Origin: Tribonema minus
Taxonomy: Eukaryota > Sar > Xanthophyceae > Tribonematales > Tribonemataceae
Direction of reading: 5' to 3'
Length of the DNA stretch: 64,000 bases
NCBI GenBank assembly: GCA_017506865.1
Contig: JAFCMP010000075.1
Location: forward strand, 270,148 to 334,147
In this document: positions 33,451 through 42,935 of the stretch, piece after piece
Numbering within the stretch: position 1 is the first letter of the stretch
Layout: each line of letters starts with the position of its first letter
Position numbers and translations under genes: made by a program
Notes under the pieces: generated by a model
What the model was told of the DNA's origin: nothing
Databases searched by the model: none
What the model saw: only the letters and a program-made list of their open reading frames with translations

Positions 33451-36198
33451 TCAACGGCGACGCGGGCGTTTGCGCGGTCCTAGGTCATTCTGGCCCAACG
33501 CAACCTGAGGTTCTATGGGAGTGTGGGGGGTTTCAGGCTGCTCTATGACTTCCTGTGCCAATAGCAGGTTCCACGAGGAAGGTTCAGCGTTGCGATCGTC
33601 GCGGTAGTACTCTTGGCGGAGCTTCAGGCGCCTCTCCATCGGCCTGTTTCCGCGCGTATTGGGGAACTCTACATCAAATACGTGCTCCCCGCGCTCACGG
33701 TTCGATGAGATGTGCCTTAGCAGTTTGCCACGGCTCCAGCCCGTTGGGAACCTGTAGCGCAGTACTTGCCCGACGTACAGTGGCCCAAAGTTGGTGGGAA
33801 CGTGGGGGCACACCGTGACTCGCACGCCTGGGGGCGGGTCAGCTGTAACATCTGCAGCATGCTCAGCAGGGTCAGGCTTGCCTCGTTCACGCGCCAGCCT
33901 GCGTAGCCTGTCTCGCACACCTTCTGCTAGCAACTTCCCCGAGCGTACCTGTGCCGATGTCAGGTCCTCCCAAATTCCATCCGTGTAACGCACTCGCCAC
34001 TTAAATCGTACGAAGTCGCGCACTTGGCCCCAAATGTACTCAGTGGTCTCGGGATCGGCACCTGAAATTTGCCTTACCACCTGAGTGCCACAAGGGTAGC
34101 GCTTCAACGCTTCGTCTTTAGGTAGTGAGCGGTCCTCACGTGGGCTAGGGCGTTCTGCGTACGACGGCATGTGACCTTCGTGTTGGATCTCATAGAGGGC
34201 ATGAAAAGTGTCTAGCACCCAGGACGGCACTATGAAACTCTCTGCAAACTCCTTCTCATGAATCCACTCAGACGAGGTACCGTCGCGTGCCAGCCACTTG
34301 TATGACCAGCCACCGTCCTCATTAGCCCTGCGGTCTAGAATTCTCTGTAACCGCTGATCAAGGTCCAGTTCTTTCAGCTGCTCTGGGTCTACGGCGGCGT
34401 GTACTCCGTCGCTGACCAGTCTAGCAGGCCTAGGGTGATACGGCTTCATGTTTTCCACGTGTGCATCAGTGAGCCGCACACGCGCGCCATTGAGTTGACA
34501 TTGAAATGACAGCCCTGAGTCACCGTAGGGTGCTATCAGCCTCCAGGGTCCGGTGAAGCGCTCCTCCAGGCCACTCGCGCGTCCTTCAGAGGGCGGCTTT
34601 TTGACCCATACATAGTCGCCTACACTTACATGCAGGGTGCGTTGAATCTTGTCGTTACGAGCTTGGATGCGCTCAGCCCTGGAGCTTAACGCCTCGCCTA
34701 TGACAGACTCTGCCAGCTTCAGATTCTCTTGTAACCGCTTCACCTCTATGTGCAGATCTGTCGTGCACTCTGGCTTAGAGATGAGGGCATCTAGGGGGAA
34801 TCTGGCCTCGCGACCGAAGACACAGAAGAAAGGCGTAAGGCCTGTCTCTTCCCTGGGAGTGTTCCTCAGTGCAAACTGTACGATGTCAACTTGTTCGTGC
34901 CAACGGTTCTGGTAGTGCGAGCACACTCTGGCCAGGGCCCTCTTGACACGACCATTCAAGTTCTCAGCGACACCGTTAGACTGGGGGTGGTACGCGCTAG
35001 TCTCTACCTTCTGAACAGCAAAGGCCCGGCAGAGGCTAGTCACCAACGCACCCACAAATTCCTTGGCTCCGTCCGAGCACAACTCCTCCACCAGTGTGCC
35101 ACATTCAAGCAGCACCTTCGCAAGCAGGGGAGCTACCTCAGCAGCGGATCTCTTTTTAGTGGGGAAAATCCAGCAATAGCCAGACCTGGCTTCCACTATC
35201 ACGAGTAGGTAGCGGTGCCCCTCAAGAGATATGACTCCTGGCTCAGTGAAGTCTACGTGAAGACGCTGCCACATGCGCTGAGGGGGCATGAGCACTTGCT
35301 TGTACTGAGCTGTCGTCTGAGGTTTGGTCTGTTGGCACGCTATGCAACTGCGCACGTAGTCGCGAATGTCAGCTCCCATGCCGCGCCAGTAGAAGTTCTC
35401 AAACACCTTGGCGTGCGTGGCGGCGGTCGATGGGTGCTGAGCGCTGCCATCGTCGTGACACATGCGTAGCACCAGGGGCTTCAGTGCCTCAGGGGTGACC
35501 CACTGTGTGATCAGGGCTCCCCTCTTGGGGCGACTGGCTGCGAAGTGCACCAACAGGCCATCAGGCTCTAGCGTGAAGAATTCTTGGTTCTGGGGTATGA
35601 ACTTTGCCAACTTGGCATCAGAAGGTTCATTGCGGTCCTCTAGGTAATTCCTCACAGCCATGCAGAAAGAGTCACGCCCTTGCCATTGCACAAATTTATC
35701 GCGCTCAAGCACTGCGGGCTGACCTGAGCTTCCTCCTGCAAGGTCCCCAGGGTGTTCCGAGGTTGCTGGCGCGGGGGGTTGAACAGGGCTATCAACTGAC
35801 ATCATGTCTACTTGAAGTTGAGGTTCCTGCTCGCTGCTGCTTTCACAGTTCTCGGTTTCGGTACGCTCACCCGTTTGCTGTGCCAAGAGTGATGCGCAGC
35901 TATCCCACACGCCATCTGGGTACACTCCGGTGCGCAGATTGCAAAGCATTGACGCCAGCGCCAGCTCCTGCAGCTCCGGCTCCGACTGCTCCGGCTGCTC
36001 ACCTCCCTCTTCTTTGAAAAGCACGGCGTCCCCACTGCTGCTTTCAAGCGAGGTGTCAAACAAAGCATCTTGCACTTGTGCGGGGTTAAGTTTGAGCATG
36101 GCCTCGCTCAGGTCTGGGGATACCTGTGCGACTTTGTTAAAGCGCATGCCAGGGCCATCTGGGTATGAGGCATAAGCCCCAATCCACAGGGCTATCAA
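33451..36198 (-). CDS. Gypsy ORF3: integrase with chromodomain-like tail
   Basis: The ORF is 915 aa. The zinc-binding HHCC module (about 35340-35465, ending CIACQQTK) precedes the catalytic core with Asp in HVDFTEP, Asp in LCSDGAKEFVG and Glu in GVAENLNGRVKRA. Downstream, RILDRRANEDGG...YKWLARDGTSSEWIH resembles a chromodomain, which in chromoviruses steers insertion to marked chromatin. The ORF starts inside a 403-bp duplicated block and is probably the detached C-terminal half of a single pol polyprotein. Confidence 0.88.
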   Translation of the reverse strand: MIALWIGAYASYPDGPGMRFNKVAQVSPDLSEAMLKLNPAQVQDALFDTSLESSSGDAVLFKEEGGEQPEQSEPELQELALASMLCNLRTGVYPDGVWDSCASLLAQQTGERTETENCESSSEQEPQLQVDMMSVDSPVQPPAPATSEHPGDLAGGSSGQPAVLERDKFVQWQGRDSFCMAVRNYLEDRNEPSDAKLAKFIPQNQEFFTLEPDGLLVHFAASRPKRGALITQWVTPEALKPLVLRMCHDDGSAQHPSTAATHAKVFENFYWRGMGADIRDYVRSCIACQQTKPQTTAQYKQVLMPPQRMWQRLHVDFTEPGVISLEGHRYLLVIVEARSGYCWIFPTKKRSAAEVAPLLAKVLLECGTLVEELCSDGAKEFVGALVTSLCRAFAVQKVETSAYHPQSNGVAENLNGRVKRALARVCSHYQNRWHEQVDIVQFALRNTPREETGLTPFFCVFGREARFPLDALISKPECTTDLHIEVKRLQENLKLAESVIGEALSSRAERIQARNDKIQRTLHVSVGDYVWVKKPPSEGRASGLEERFTGPWRLIAPYGDSGLSFQCQLNGARVRLTDAHVENMKPYHPRPARLVSDGVHAAVDPEQLKELDLDQRLQRILDRRANEDGGWSYKWLARDGTSSEWIHEKEFAESFIVPSWVLDTFHALYEIQHEGHMPSYAERPSPREDRSLPKDEALKRYPCGTQVVRQISGADPETTEYIWGQVRDFVRFKWRVRYTDGIWEDLTSAQVRSGKLLAEGVRDRLRRLARERGKPDPAEHAADVTADPPPGVRVTVCPHVPTNFGPLYVGQVLRYRFPTGWSRGKLLRHISSNRERGEHVFDVEFPNTRGNRPMERRLKLRQEYYRDDRNAEPSSWNLLLAQEVIEQPETPHTPIEPQVALGQNDLGPRKRPRRR

Positions 36199-36588
36199 CT
36201 GACATCATGTCTACTTGAAGTTGAGGTTCCTGCTCGCTGCTGCTTTCACAGTTCTCGGTTTCGGTACGCTCACCCGTTTGCTGTGCCAAGAGTGATGCGC
36301 AGCTATCCCACACGCCATCTGGGTACACTCCGGTGCGCAGATTGCAAAGCATTGACGCCAGCGCCAGCTCCTGCAGCTCCGGCTCCGACTGCTCCGGCTG
36401 CTCACCTCCCTCTTCTTTGAAAAGCACGGCGTCCCCACTGCTGCTTTCAAGCGAGGTGTCAAACAAAGCATCTTGCACTTGTGCGGGGTTAAGTTTGAGC
36501 ATGGCCTCGCTCAGGTCTGGGGATACCTGTGCGACTTTGTTAAAGCGCATGCCAGGGCCATCTGGGTATGAGGCATAAGCCCCAATCC
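35784..36588. repeat. 403-bp tandem duplication splitting the pol gene
   Basis: 35784-36186 and 36187-36588 are near-identical direct copies (period 403, not a multiple of three). ORF2 reads through one copy, shifts frame at the junction and stops; ORF3 picks up within the other copy. Confidence 0.9.
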
Positions 36589-38950
36589 TGCCTATATTCG
36601 CGGGGGAATCCACGACTTCTTCGCTCTCAAAGCGTACCCCAGTAGGCGGAGCAGGTCCTGCATCCGTACAGTCTGGCCACTGCTCATCAGCGTGGTCATA
36701 CTCTCTGGGGCCCAGGATTTCCGTCATTTGAGGCATTCGTGAGGGGCAGTCCGCATTGCCATTGTCCTTACCAGGGCGGTGTACGACCATGACGTCATAT
36801 TCCTGGAGGCGCATGGCCCAGTGCAGGAGTTTGCTATTATGGTTATTCAGTTTTAGCAACCAGCGCAGTGCCGACGCATCTGTAATGACGGTTACTGGCC
36901 TACCCCACACGTATGAGCGGAAGTTGTTCAGGGCCAGCACTACAGCAAGGCACTCCAGCGCGGTGGCACCTAGCTTTGCGTCTTGCACTGAATTGACTTT
37001 GCTGCAAAATGCTACAACTACCTCTCTGGCTGGCTTACCATCCACCGTCTTGGCACGGCGGGTGTGAGCCCATGGAAAATCTTTGTGCCGCTCTCGAAGC
37101 TTCTCAAGTGGCACAAACTGGGATAGCACTCCAGCGACTGCCAACTTGCTAGCATCTGTGTGTACTATGAATGGCAGGTCAAAATCTGGGTGCATGATAA
37201 CGGGTGCGCTCGACATCGCGCGTTTGAGCTCTGCGAGTGCATCTCGACGGCGTTTATTCCATGTCATGTCAGCACCGTCCCTGGTACACTCCATCAATGG
37301 CGCCGCGATGGACGCAAATCGGTGAATGTAGCGCCTGTAGTAGTTGAAACATCCCATCAAGACTTGCATGAGACGTTTGTCAACCTTGCCGTCCTTACCG
37401 AGCGGGGGCATCATGTCCACCATGGCCTTGACCTTGTCTTCACACGGCCTAATGCCATACCGGCCGACTTTGTGACCTAGGTATGTCACTTCCTCGGCGA
37501 AGAGTTGACACTTGTGCCTTGACACACTCATGCCATACTCCTCCACGCGACGCAGCACATCGTCCAAGTGAGCTATGTGATCTTCAAGCCCTTTGCTGTG
37601 AACCAGCACATCATCCACATACACGCACGCATGAGTCTGTCTGGCAGCGCCTAACAGCTCGTGCATGCAGCGCGTGAAAATGCTGGGCAGACATACTAGT
37701 CCAAACGGCGCGACCTTGTACTCCCATAGGGAGCCATCGGGCCCTCGGAAAGCCGTCTTGCAAGAGGACTCTTTGGTCATGGGAATTTGCCTATAGCCTG
37801 AGGCAAAGTCCAGAGCTGAGAAAATTCTTGAACTTGCCACCTTTTGAATCAAGTCCTCCATGTTGCCTAAGCCGTATTCGTCACGTCTTGTGACCTTATT
37901 AAGCGGTATGTAGTCAACACAGAAGCGTATCTTGCCCTTTTGAGCCACCAGCACAGGGTTGCTGGCCCATGGCCCACTAGCAGGTCTGATTTGCCCACGC
38001 TTCCTTTCGTCCTGAATCGCTTGAAAAATGATTTTGGCCTCGCGCTCGGCCCAACGCCGCGCCTTGTCGGCTATGGGGGCCGCGTCTCCGGTATCAATGT
38101 CCACGTCAAAGCGATCCGTGACCCTAGGGTTTTTGGGGTCTTTTGCAAAGGCAGCACGTCTGCGGCGTAGCACTTCCATGACCCGATCGTAGTACTTAAC
38201 ACCGTCTTTGTCGCGCTCTTCCAACATAGGTATCACCTTACCATCCCGCTTCAGCACGTCTGCCAGCTCCTCGTCCGTGCAGAGCTCTAAGGTGGCATTG
38301 TGCTCCTCAGCTACCTTACGCCTGTGAGCGGTGCGTTCCGCCTCAGCCTGTGTGGTTGCTGTGGGATTTGAGCTAGGCTTCACCTGATTTACGGTTGGGG
38401 GGTCGCTAGAAAGCCGGCTGAGCGCTATGCGCGTGAGGTTAGCTGTGAGCGTCTCTTGGTCAACGTCTAGACCGCACACCATCTCCGGTGCTTCAACAGC
38501 GCCTAGTATTGCTCCCTTACGGATGAGCACTGGCATTGTGGAAGTGTTTTCAGCCATGAGCCTGAGTGGTTTGTTCGGCATGGCAGTATCTACTGAGTCC
38601 AGCAACACAACGCCTTGCTCGGCCAACTTGTTCACGGCCGTCACCGCTTCTGGGACGTCTGGGGTTAGCAGCACCTCTACAGGACCTGTGCACTGCAGTG
38701 GCGGGTGAGACACCACTTCCAGCGTGTGCGCGGTGTCAGCGTCAATGACCTGGTTTGAGGCTGCTCTGAGAAGATATTTGCGTTCTGGCAGTACAGGCTT
38801 GTCCTTGGTGTGTATCCTTGCTGAGCCTATCTTGATGGAGTTTGCTTCGGGGGGCTCCAAGGCTCCAACGCGCGCACGTTCACGCATGGGCACAGCGGGG
38901 CCTGACGAGCCAGCGGGATAGAATTTCATCCCGTGCTCGTAGGAGATCAC
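36137..38950 (-). CDS. Gypsy ORF2: reverse transcriptase and RNase H
   Basis: The ORF is 937 aa. RT motifs: YIPLNKVTRRDEYGLGNMED, FSALDFASGYRQIPM with the first Asp, FGLVCLPSIFTRCM, and the YVDD catalytic box (plus-strand 37610-37621). RNase H follows with VHTDASKLAVAGVLSQ, a Glu in TALECLAVVLAL and an Asp in VITDASALRWLL. The start overlaps the end of ORF1 by 71 bp in the frame one base downstream, consistent with a +1 frameshift during translation. The last about 20 residues are an artefact of the 403-bp duplication. Confidence 0.92.
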   Translation of the reverse strand: MISYEHGMKFYPAGSSGPAVPMRERARVGALEPPEANSIKIGSARIHTKDKPVLPERKYLLRAASNQVIDADTAHTLEVVSHPPLQCTGPVEVLLTPDVPEAVTAVNKLAEQGVVLLDSVDTAMPNKPLRLMAENTSTMPVLIRKGAILGAVEAPEMVCGLDVDQETLTANLTRIALSRLSSDPPTVNQVKPSSNPTATTQAEAERTAHRRKVAEEHNATLELCTDEELADVLKRDGKVIPMLEERDKDGVKYYDRVMEVLRRRRAAFAKDPKNPRVTDRFDVDIDTGDAAPIADKARRWAEREAKIIFQAIQDERKRGQIRPASGPWASNPVLVAQKGKIRFCVDYIPLNKVTRRDEYGLGNMEDLIQKVASSRIFSALDFASGYRQIPMTKESSCKTAFRGPDGSLWEYKVAPFGLVCLPSIFTRCMHELLGAARQTHACVYVDDVLVHSKGLEDHIAHLDDVLRRVEEYGMSVSRHKCQLFAEEVTYLGHKVGRYGIRPCEDKVKAMVDMMPPLGKDGKVDKRLMQVLMGCFNYYRRYIHRFASIAAPLMECTRDGADMTWNKRRRDALAELKRAMSSAPVIMHPDFDLPFIVHTDASKLAVAGVLSQFVPLEKLRERHKDFPWAHTRRAKTVDGKPAREVVVAFCSKVNSVQDAKLGATALECLAVVLALNNFRSYVWGRPVTVITDASALRWLLKLNNHNSKLLHWAMRLQEYDVMVVHRPGKDNGNADCPSRMPQMTEILGPREYDHADEQWPDCTDAGPAPPTGVRFESEEVVDSPANIGRIGAYASYPDGPGMRFNKVAQVSPDLSEAMLKLNPAQVQDALFDTSLESSSGDAVLFKEEGGEQPEQSEPELQELALASMLCNLRTGVYPDGVWDSCASLLAQQTGERTETENCESSSEQEPQLQVDMMSVDSPVDWGLCLIPRWPWHAL

Positions 38951-41696
38951 GATCTCCTACGGAGCCGTACTTGCCAAAGAAGTTTGACCCTAAGATTGCC
39001 TGGTAAGGCAGGTCCACGACGTAGAATCGGTGCGTCAGCAGGTGGTCTTTGAAGCGTACCTGAGCGTGCACCACCCCTTCTACAGGTACCGACTTCTTGG
39101 CGTCAGCGAGCTCCACCGTAGTGAAGTCCCCATCAGCCAGAGGGCAGATGGTGCCCGGCGGCAGCTTGTGCGCTGAATCTTTGTTGATGAACTCAGCCTC
39201 CGCGCCGCAATCCACCAGTGTATCCAGACCAAACTCTTGCACGGCATCGCCCACCTGTGTGCGCATGGTCATGTGCACAAAGCCATTCTTGCGTGGCCTC
39301 CCTACCGGGGTGACTCTGTGGAGTGGCATGGGCGCTTTGCCTCTTGCTGCCCACCTAGGTTCCAACTCGTGCAGTGTTATGCGAGTCTGCAGTGGTGTCG
39401 CTGAGTCAGAGTCAGGGTTAGCGCTCTCTTCTACCATCGGCGTCTTGGGTGTTGCAGTCGACTGAGGCACTGCTGGCTCAACGGTTACTCTTGGTGAGTC
39501 AGAATCAGAGTCAGACTCGTCGTCACCGCGTTGCCACTGTACTTCATTTAATTGCACTGGCTCACCTTGGCGCAGCGAAGCAAGAAACGCTCTCCCTTTC
39601 TCCCAACACCAGTTCGCAGCACTCCCTAGCGCGCTTGAGCAGGTCCCGGCGATCCTCAGTAGTGCTGGCTGCGATGCGTCCACGACCCACTCCGGCGGCG
39701 GCGCCGTGTGATCATGCACTGTTACCTCTCCAGGAGTTACGTCAGGGCCAGCGGGGGCAGGTCTCTCCCAACAATTGGGCAGAGAGGCAACGGCATGAAC
39801 ACACTGCATCAGGGCGCTTACAGCCGCGGGCTGTACTAGGTCAGCGGCCCACTTGCGTCTCTGGGTGAGTGTGCCTTCAGGGTAGGGCTCATGGTAGCCC
39901 AGGCACTCCATCACCTGTTCAGGCGAGAGTATCAATGCGTCCTTTGTAGGACCGGCATCCTTGGCTCTCTGTACGTACCTTGTGGGACCCTTGCCAGGTT
40001 GGCGAGTCACAGGGCTAGGCAGTGGCATGTCAGTAGAAAGCACGCCAGCACGGTGCGGTTGACGAGGATCCCAGTAAAATGTGTCCTCCATGCAACCAGT
40101 GCAATCGCGCACAGTCTTTGGAGTACTGCTGCGAAAGCGCTCATTCAACAGGGCATTCAGGCGGGCAAAACGTGCAGGGGTGGCCTGGGTGTTGCACGCA
40201 GACACAGTATAGATGCGCTCGCGTGAACTTCCACCATCAACATCAGTGCCACGAAATTGCACCTCAAAGGTCGAATACCCCGCCTGACGCATGTGGCCGT
40301 CGGCGCAGCCCCATGCCCCAGACAACAGCATTCGAGGCACATTCTCGTGAAAGACCAATTTTGGCCGTACATTTACAGCAAGCTGTGCAACGGAGGGCAA
40401 CACGCTGGCCGCTTCGCCTTCAACGCCCTTGCCCGAGGGCGAGAAGTCAACACATGGGGCAGTGACCCAGAATGCATCGGGTTCCAGCTGCTTGAGGCGC
40501 TTGAGCACTGCTGGACTGGCGATGTCTGCACATAGAACTTCTGTGCCAGGGAACTGGTGCTTGTACGCCTCGCATGTGTATTCGGCCCTATCTACAGCAA
40601 GGACCACTTCAGCCTTGACACCTGTGAGTCTGGCAAAGTCCTCTAACCCCCTATGTACACCCCCCACCCCGCAACAAAGCTCTGCCACTCGCAGTGGTCT
40701 GGCCGTCACGTCGGGTTCTCCGTCGTGAGCGCACGCATCCCCCTTCCTAGTCTGCAAGTGCACGAAAGTGTCACGGGGGGTGGCGCACAGATCGGAAGCA
40801 AGGTCAGTGAGATCGGCATTCCCACTTACCGCTGTAGACGCCGCGTACGGCACGCTGCGTTTGCGCTTTGCGTCAGCTCTGGCGTCGGTGTCATGGTCAT
40901 TGCACCTAGCCACGCAACAGGCGCACATGATAGCTGCTAGCATGCGAGTACCGACCTCACGGCTTAGCAAATGGTTACGCGTGCCAGTGACTTCGCAGGC
41001 TGCGGGATCAGCCTCTGGGTTCACCTGAGCAGTTGCATCACCGGCCACTTTGCTGCTCTCGACGGTGGTGTTGATGCGTTGATCCAGCGCGCGCTCAAGC
41101 TCCTGGACCGTCGCTTCCAGCTCTGCCGCGGTGGGCACCGCAGTGAGGGAAGGAGGCAGAGTCGTGCGCGTGGCGAAAGGGTCTGGTGCGTGGTAGAAGG
41201 GCGCGAAGCCTGGCGTGAAGGAGGGGCGCGCTGATGAGGCCGGCGAACGAGTGCCGAGAAATGAGACGGGGGACGTCATCTCGGCCGCCTCCTTGACGGC
41301 GCGTCCCGCGAGCTGAGCCAGGGCGCCCTCTGGCATCAGCGGCAGGGCGCGACGCAGCCCTTGCAGTATCTCGTTGAAGTCGGGTTGAGGAGCGGAGGTC
41401 GTAGGCGGGACGCCAAGACCCGCGCCGGAGGGGTCCGTGGAAGCAGGGAGCGACACCGGGGCGGCTCCGGTTGCGGGGGCGGTGGTGGTCGCCGTCACTG
41501 CGACGGTCGAGGGGGCGGCGCTCGACGTCGCTGATGAGGTTAGACCGGCCGACGACGTGAAGGGTTGCGTCGCCGGCTGCTGCTCGGGGGGCACGAGCGC
41601 TTGCTGCTGCACACCGCCACCGTTCCCCTCGCCTCCCGGGGTCGTTCCAGCCTCCCCGGAGCTGTCCGTCGCCGATCTTGATACGCTATCCGCCAT
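38880..41696 (-). CDS. Gypsy ORF1: Gag-like region, cytosine-5 DNA methyltransferase and aspartic protease
   Basis: The ORF is 938 aa. Residues 1-320 are Ser/Ala/Pro/Thr-rich; no zinc knuckle was found, so Gag identity is only inferred from position. Residues about 334-640 form a full C5-MTase: motif I RVAELCCGVGG, catalytic motif IV APCVDFSPSG, motif VI HENVPRM, motif VIII SSRERIYTVS and a C-terminal LSPEQVMECLGYHEPYP...PAAVSAL region. Residues about 808-905 are a retropepsin with LVDCGAEAEF and AILGSNFF. Catalytic residues look intact. Methyltransferases have been reported in retrotransposons of a few algae and dinoflagellates (work of de Mendoza and colleagues); here the domain lies between the N-terminal region and the protease. 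Confidence 0.88.
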   Translation of the reverse strand: MADSVSRSATDSSGEAGTTPGGEGNGGGVQQQALVPPEQQPATQPFTSSAGLTSSATSSAAPSTVAVTATTTAPATGAAPVSLPASTDPSGAGLGVPPTTSAPQPDFNEILQGLRRALPLMPEGALAQLAGRAVKEAAEMTSPVSFLGTRSPASSARPSFTPGFAPFYHAPDPFATRTTLPPSLTAVPTAAELEATVQELERALDQRINTTVESSKVAGDATAQVNPEADPAACEVTGTRNHLLSREVGTRMLAAIMCACCVARCNDHDTDARADAKRKRSVPYAASTAVSGNADLTDLASDLCATPRDTFVHLQTRKGDACAHDGEPDVTARPLRVAELCCGVGGVHRGLEDFARLTGVKAEVVLAVDRAEYTCEAYKHQFPGTEVLCADIASPAVLKRLKQLEPDAFWVTAPCVDFSPSGKGVEGEAASVLPSVAQLAVNVRPKLVFHENVPRMLLSGAWGCADGHMRQAGYSTFEVQFRGTDVDGGSSRERIYTVSACNTQATPARFARLNALLNERFRSSTPKTVRDCTGCMEDTFYWDPRQPHRAGVLSTDMPLPSPVTRQPGKGPTRYVQRAKDAGPTKDALILSPEQVMECLGYHEPYPEGTLTQRRKWAADLVQPAAVSALMQCVHAVASLPNCWERPAPAGPDVTPGEVTVHDHTAPPPEWVVDASQPALLRIAGTCSSALGSAANWCWEKGRAFLASLRQGEPVQLNEVQWQRGDDESDSDSDSPRVTVEPAVPQSTATPKTPMVEESANPDSDSATPLQTRITLHELEPRWAARGKAPMPLHRVTPVGRPRKNGFVHMTMRTQVGDAVQEFGLDTLVDCGAEAEFINKDSAHKLPPGTICPLADGDFTTVELADAKKSVPVEGVVHAQVRFKDHLLTHRFYVVDLPYQAILGSNFFGKYGSVGDRDLLRARDEILSRWLVRPRCAHA

Positions 41697-42337
41697 GATT
41701 CTCCTTATGTACTCCCGTTACGCTTGTTGCAGGTCGCTCTGCATGGCATAGCAATGACAACATGTCCCGTGCATGCGTACGTCAGGCAGGCTCTCGCCCC
41801 TCGGATACAGCATGTTTGACATGATTGCCAAGACACTTTGCCCATGATTAAATCCAGCTGTCAACACCCCCTCTTTGCAGAAGACGCTGAATCTTCAGTG
41901 GGTGTATTGCTGGGCCTGCATCGGCTATGTAAAATGCCTAGCAGTCAGGGCTGGGTAGCAACGACGTTCCCGGCGTCGTCCAGGCCTGTACGCGGCAGTG
42001 TGATCAGTACTACCGCGTGCCTTCCTTGCCATGAGGACTACCGCTGTAGCACCCGTTCGACAGTGTCCAGTCGTAAGGGGGTTGAGCGCACATGCGATGT
42101 TGCTACGAGCATGCATGTCGCGGCTCCAGGTGCAACGTTCTGGGCTCGGCCTTTGATCGCCGCGTTGCATGTCATGCAGATCTGAGTTATTCCGTTGCAA
42201 ACACTGTGCCGCTACTCGTCGGGCTAAGCGCAGTAGCAAGCCTGGCATGGTAGTGTGCAACTCATCAATGCAACTTCTCTGGGAGGACGTCACATTGGGT
42301 ATACGGCGCGCTAAAAGTGATTCCGCGCTACGCTGGT

Positions 42338-42364
42338 GTTATCCCGAGAGTTGGAGCTGAGCCA
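42338..42364 (-). other. Primer binding site of the gypsy element
   Basis: Directly after the 5' LTR the minus strand reads TGGCTCAGCTCCAACTCTCG, starting with TGG as expected for pairing to a tRNA CCA end. The tRNA was not identified. Confidence 0.45.
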
Positions 42365-42726
42365 TGATCCGAAAGGAAAGGCCTCTGGGGATGCTCCACG
42401 AGCAGGCCAAGCCCTTCTGGGAAACAGGAGCTCACTCTCAGGATTTTGGCTAACCACTTGCATGGAGAAAAGACCACACACCTGGTGTATCGGTGATGGC
42501 TCAGCTCCAATGAGTCCCTGCTGTCCAGCAGCTGGCTAGCAAGAGTTAGTACCCAAGCAAGCCACAGAGATGCTGCCCCAGATTGTTCTGTGCAAGTAGT
42601 TCCTGGAACAGTCCAAGCAAATTCCTAGGAACGGTCCTCAGGTGAACTGGCCTGAAGTACACTTGTACAGTACAGTCAAAGGTGTACACAGCACTTGAAC
42701 TGCACTGTGACATGGACTTTGTATCA
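42365..42726 (-). repeat. 5' LTR of the gypsy element
   Basis: It is 362 bp and pairs with 32843-33204. The flanking TAAA (32839-32842 and 42727-42730) is the target duplication. Confidence 0.92.
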
Positions 42727-42935
42727 TAAACACGACATGCTGTTGCACCTCATGCATAACGGCGTAAGTGACATGTGTTTATCCAGTGTCTGCTGGAGAC
42801 GATGTCCGAAGGACATGAACACGAAGTGCTCGCCCGGACAATGGCAGACGCAGACAGAGCTGTGTGCTTACGCAGTACGCTACGATCAGGCGCCGACGTA
42901 CCACTTCTAACCGTCCTGTACATTGACGCGTCAGC

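Larger units (their letters stand above)
32843..42726 (-). mobile_element. Nested Ty3/gypsy LTR retrotransposon carrying a DNA methyltransferase domain
   Basis: The element is 9,884 bp, oriented on the minus strand, with 362-bp LTRs (three differences seen), TG...CA ends and a 4-bp TAAA duplication of the target. Order in its own direction: LTR, primer site, ORF1 (N-terminal low complexity, C5-methyltransferase, protease), ORF2 (reverse transcriptase, RNase H), ORF3 (integrase, chromodomain-like), polypurine tract, LTR. Integrase lies after RNase H, as in Ty3/gypsy. The close LTRs point to a recent insertion, later than that of the virus. Confidence 0.92.
32300..42910 (+). pseudogene. Zinc-finger / F-box-like accessory ORF split by the gypsy insertion
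   Basis: The left part begins MGGKRLRRTSVAEGN with an F-box-like LPSEVVRHILDYKLQF. It is followed in another frame by a Cys-rich module (ICVCCRHN...CVCDICYTMVC, about nt 32490-32600), suggesting a frameshift or a 43-bp intron (32411-32453). From about 32690 the first frame looks coding again (LCLAMSDADIMRRIRAAYSA). At 32842 the gypsy element interrupts it; the same frame continues after 42726 (HDMLLHLMHNGVSD...) to a TAA at 42908-42910. The protein family is unknown; the F-box call is weak. Confidence 0.45.
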
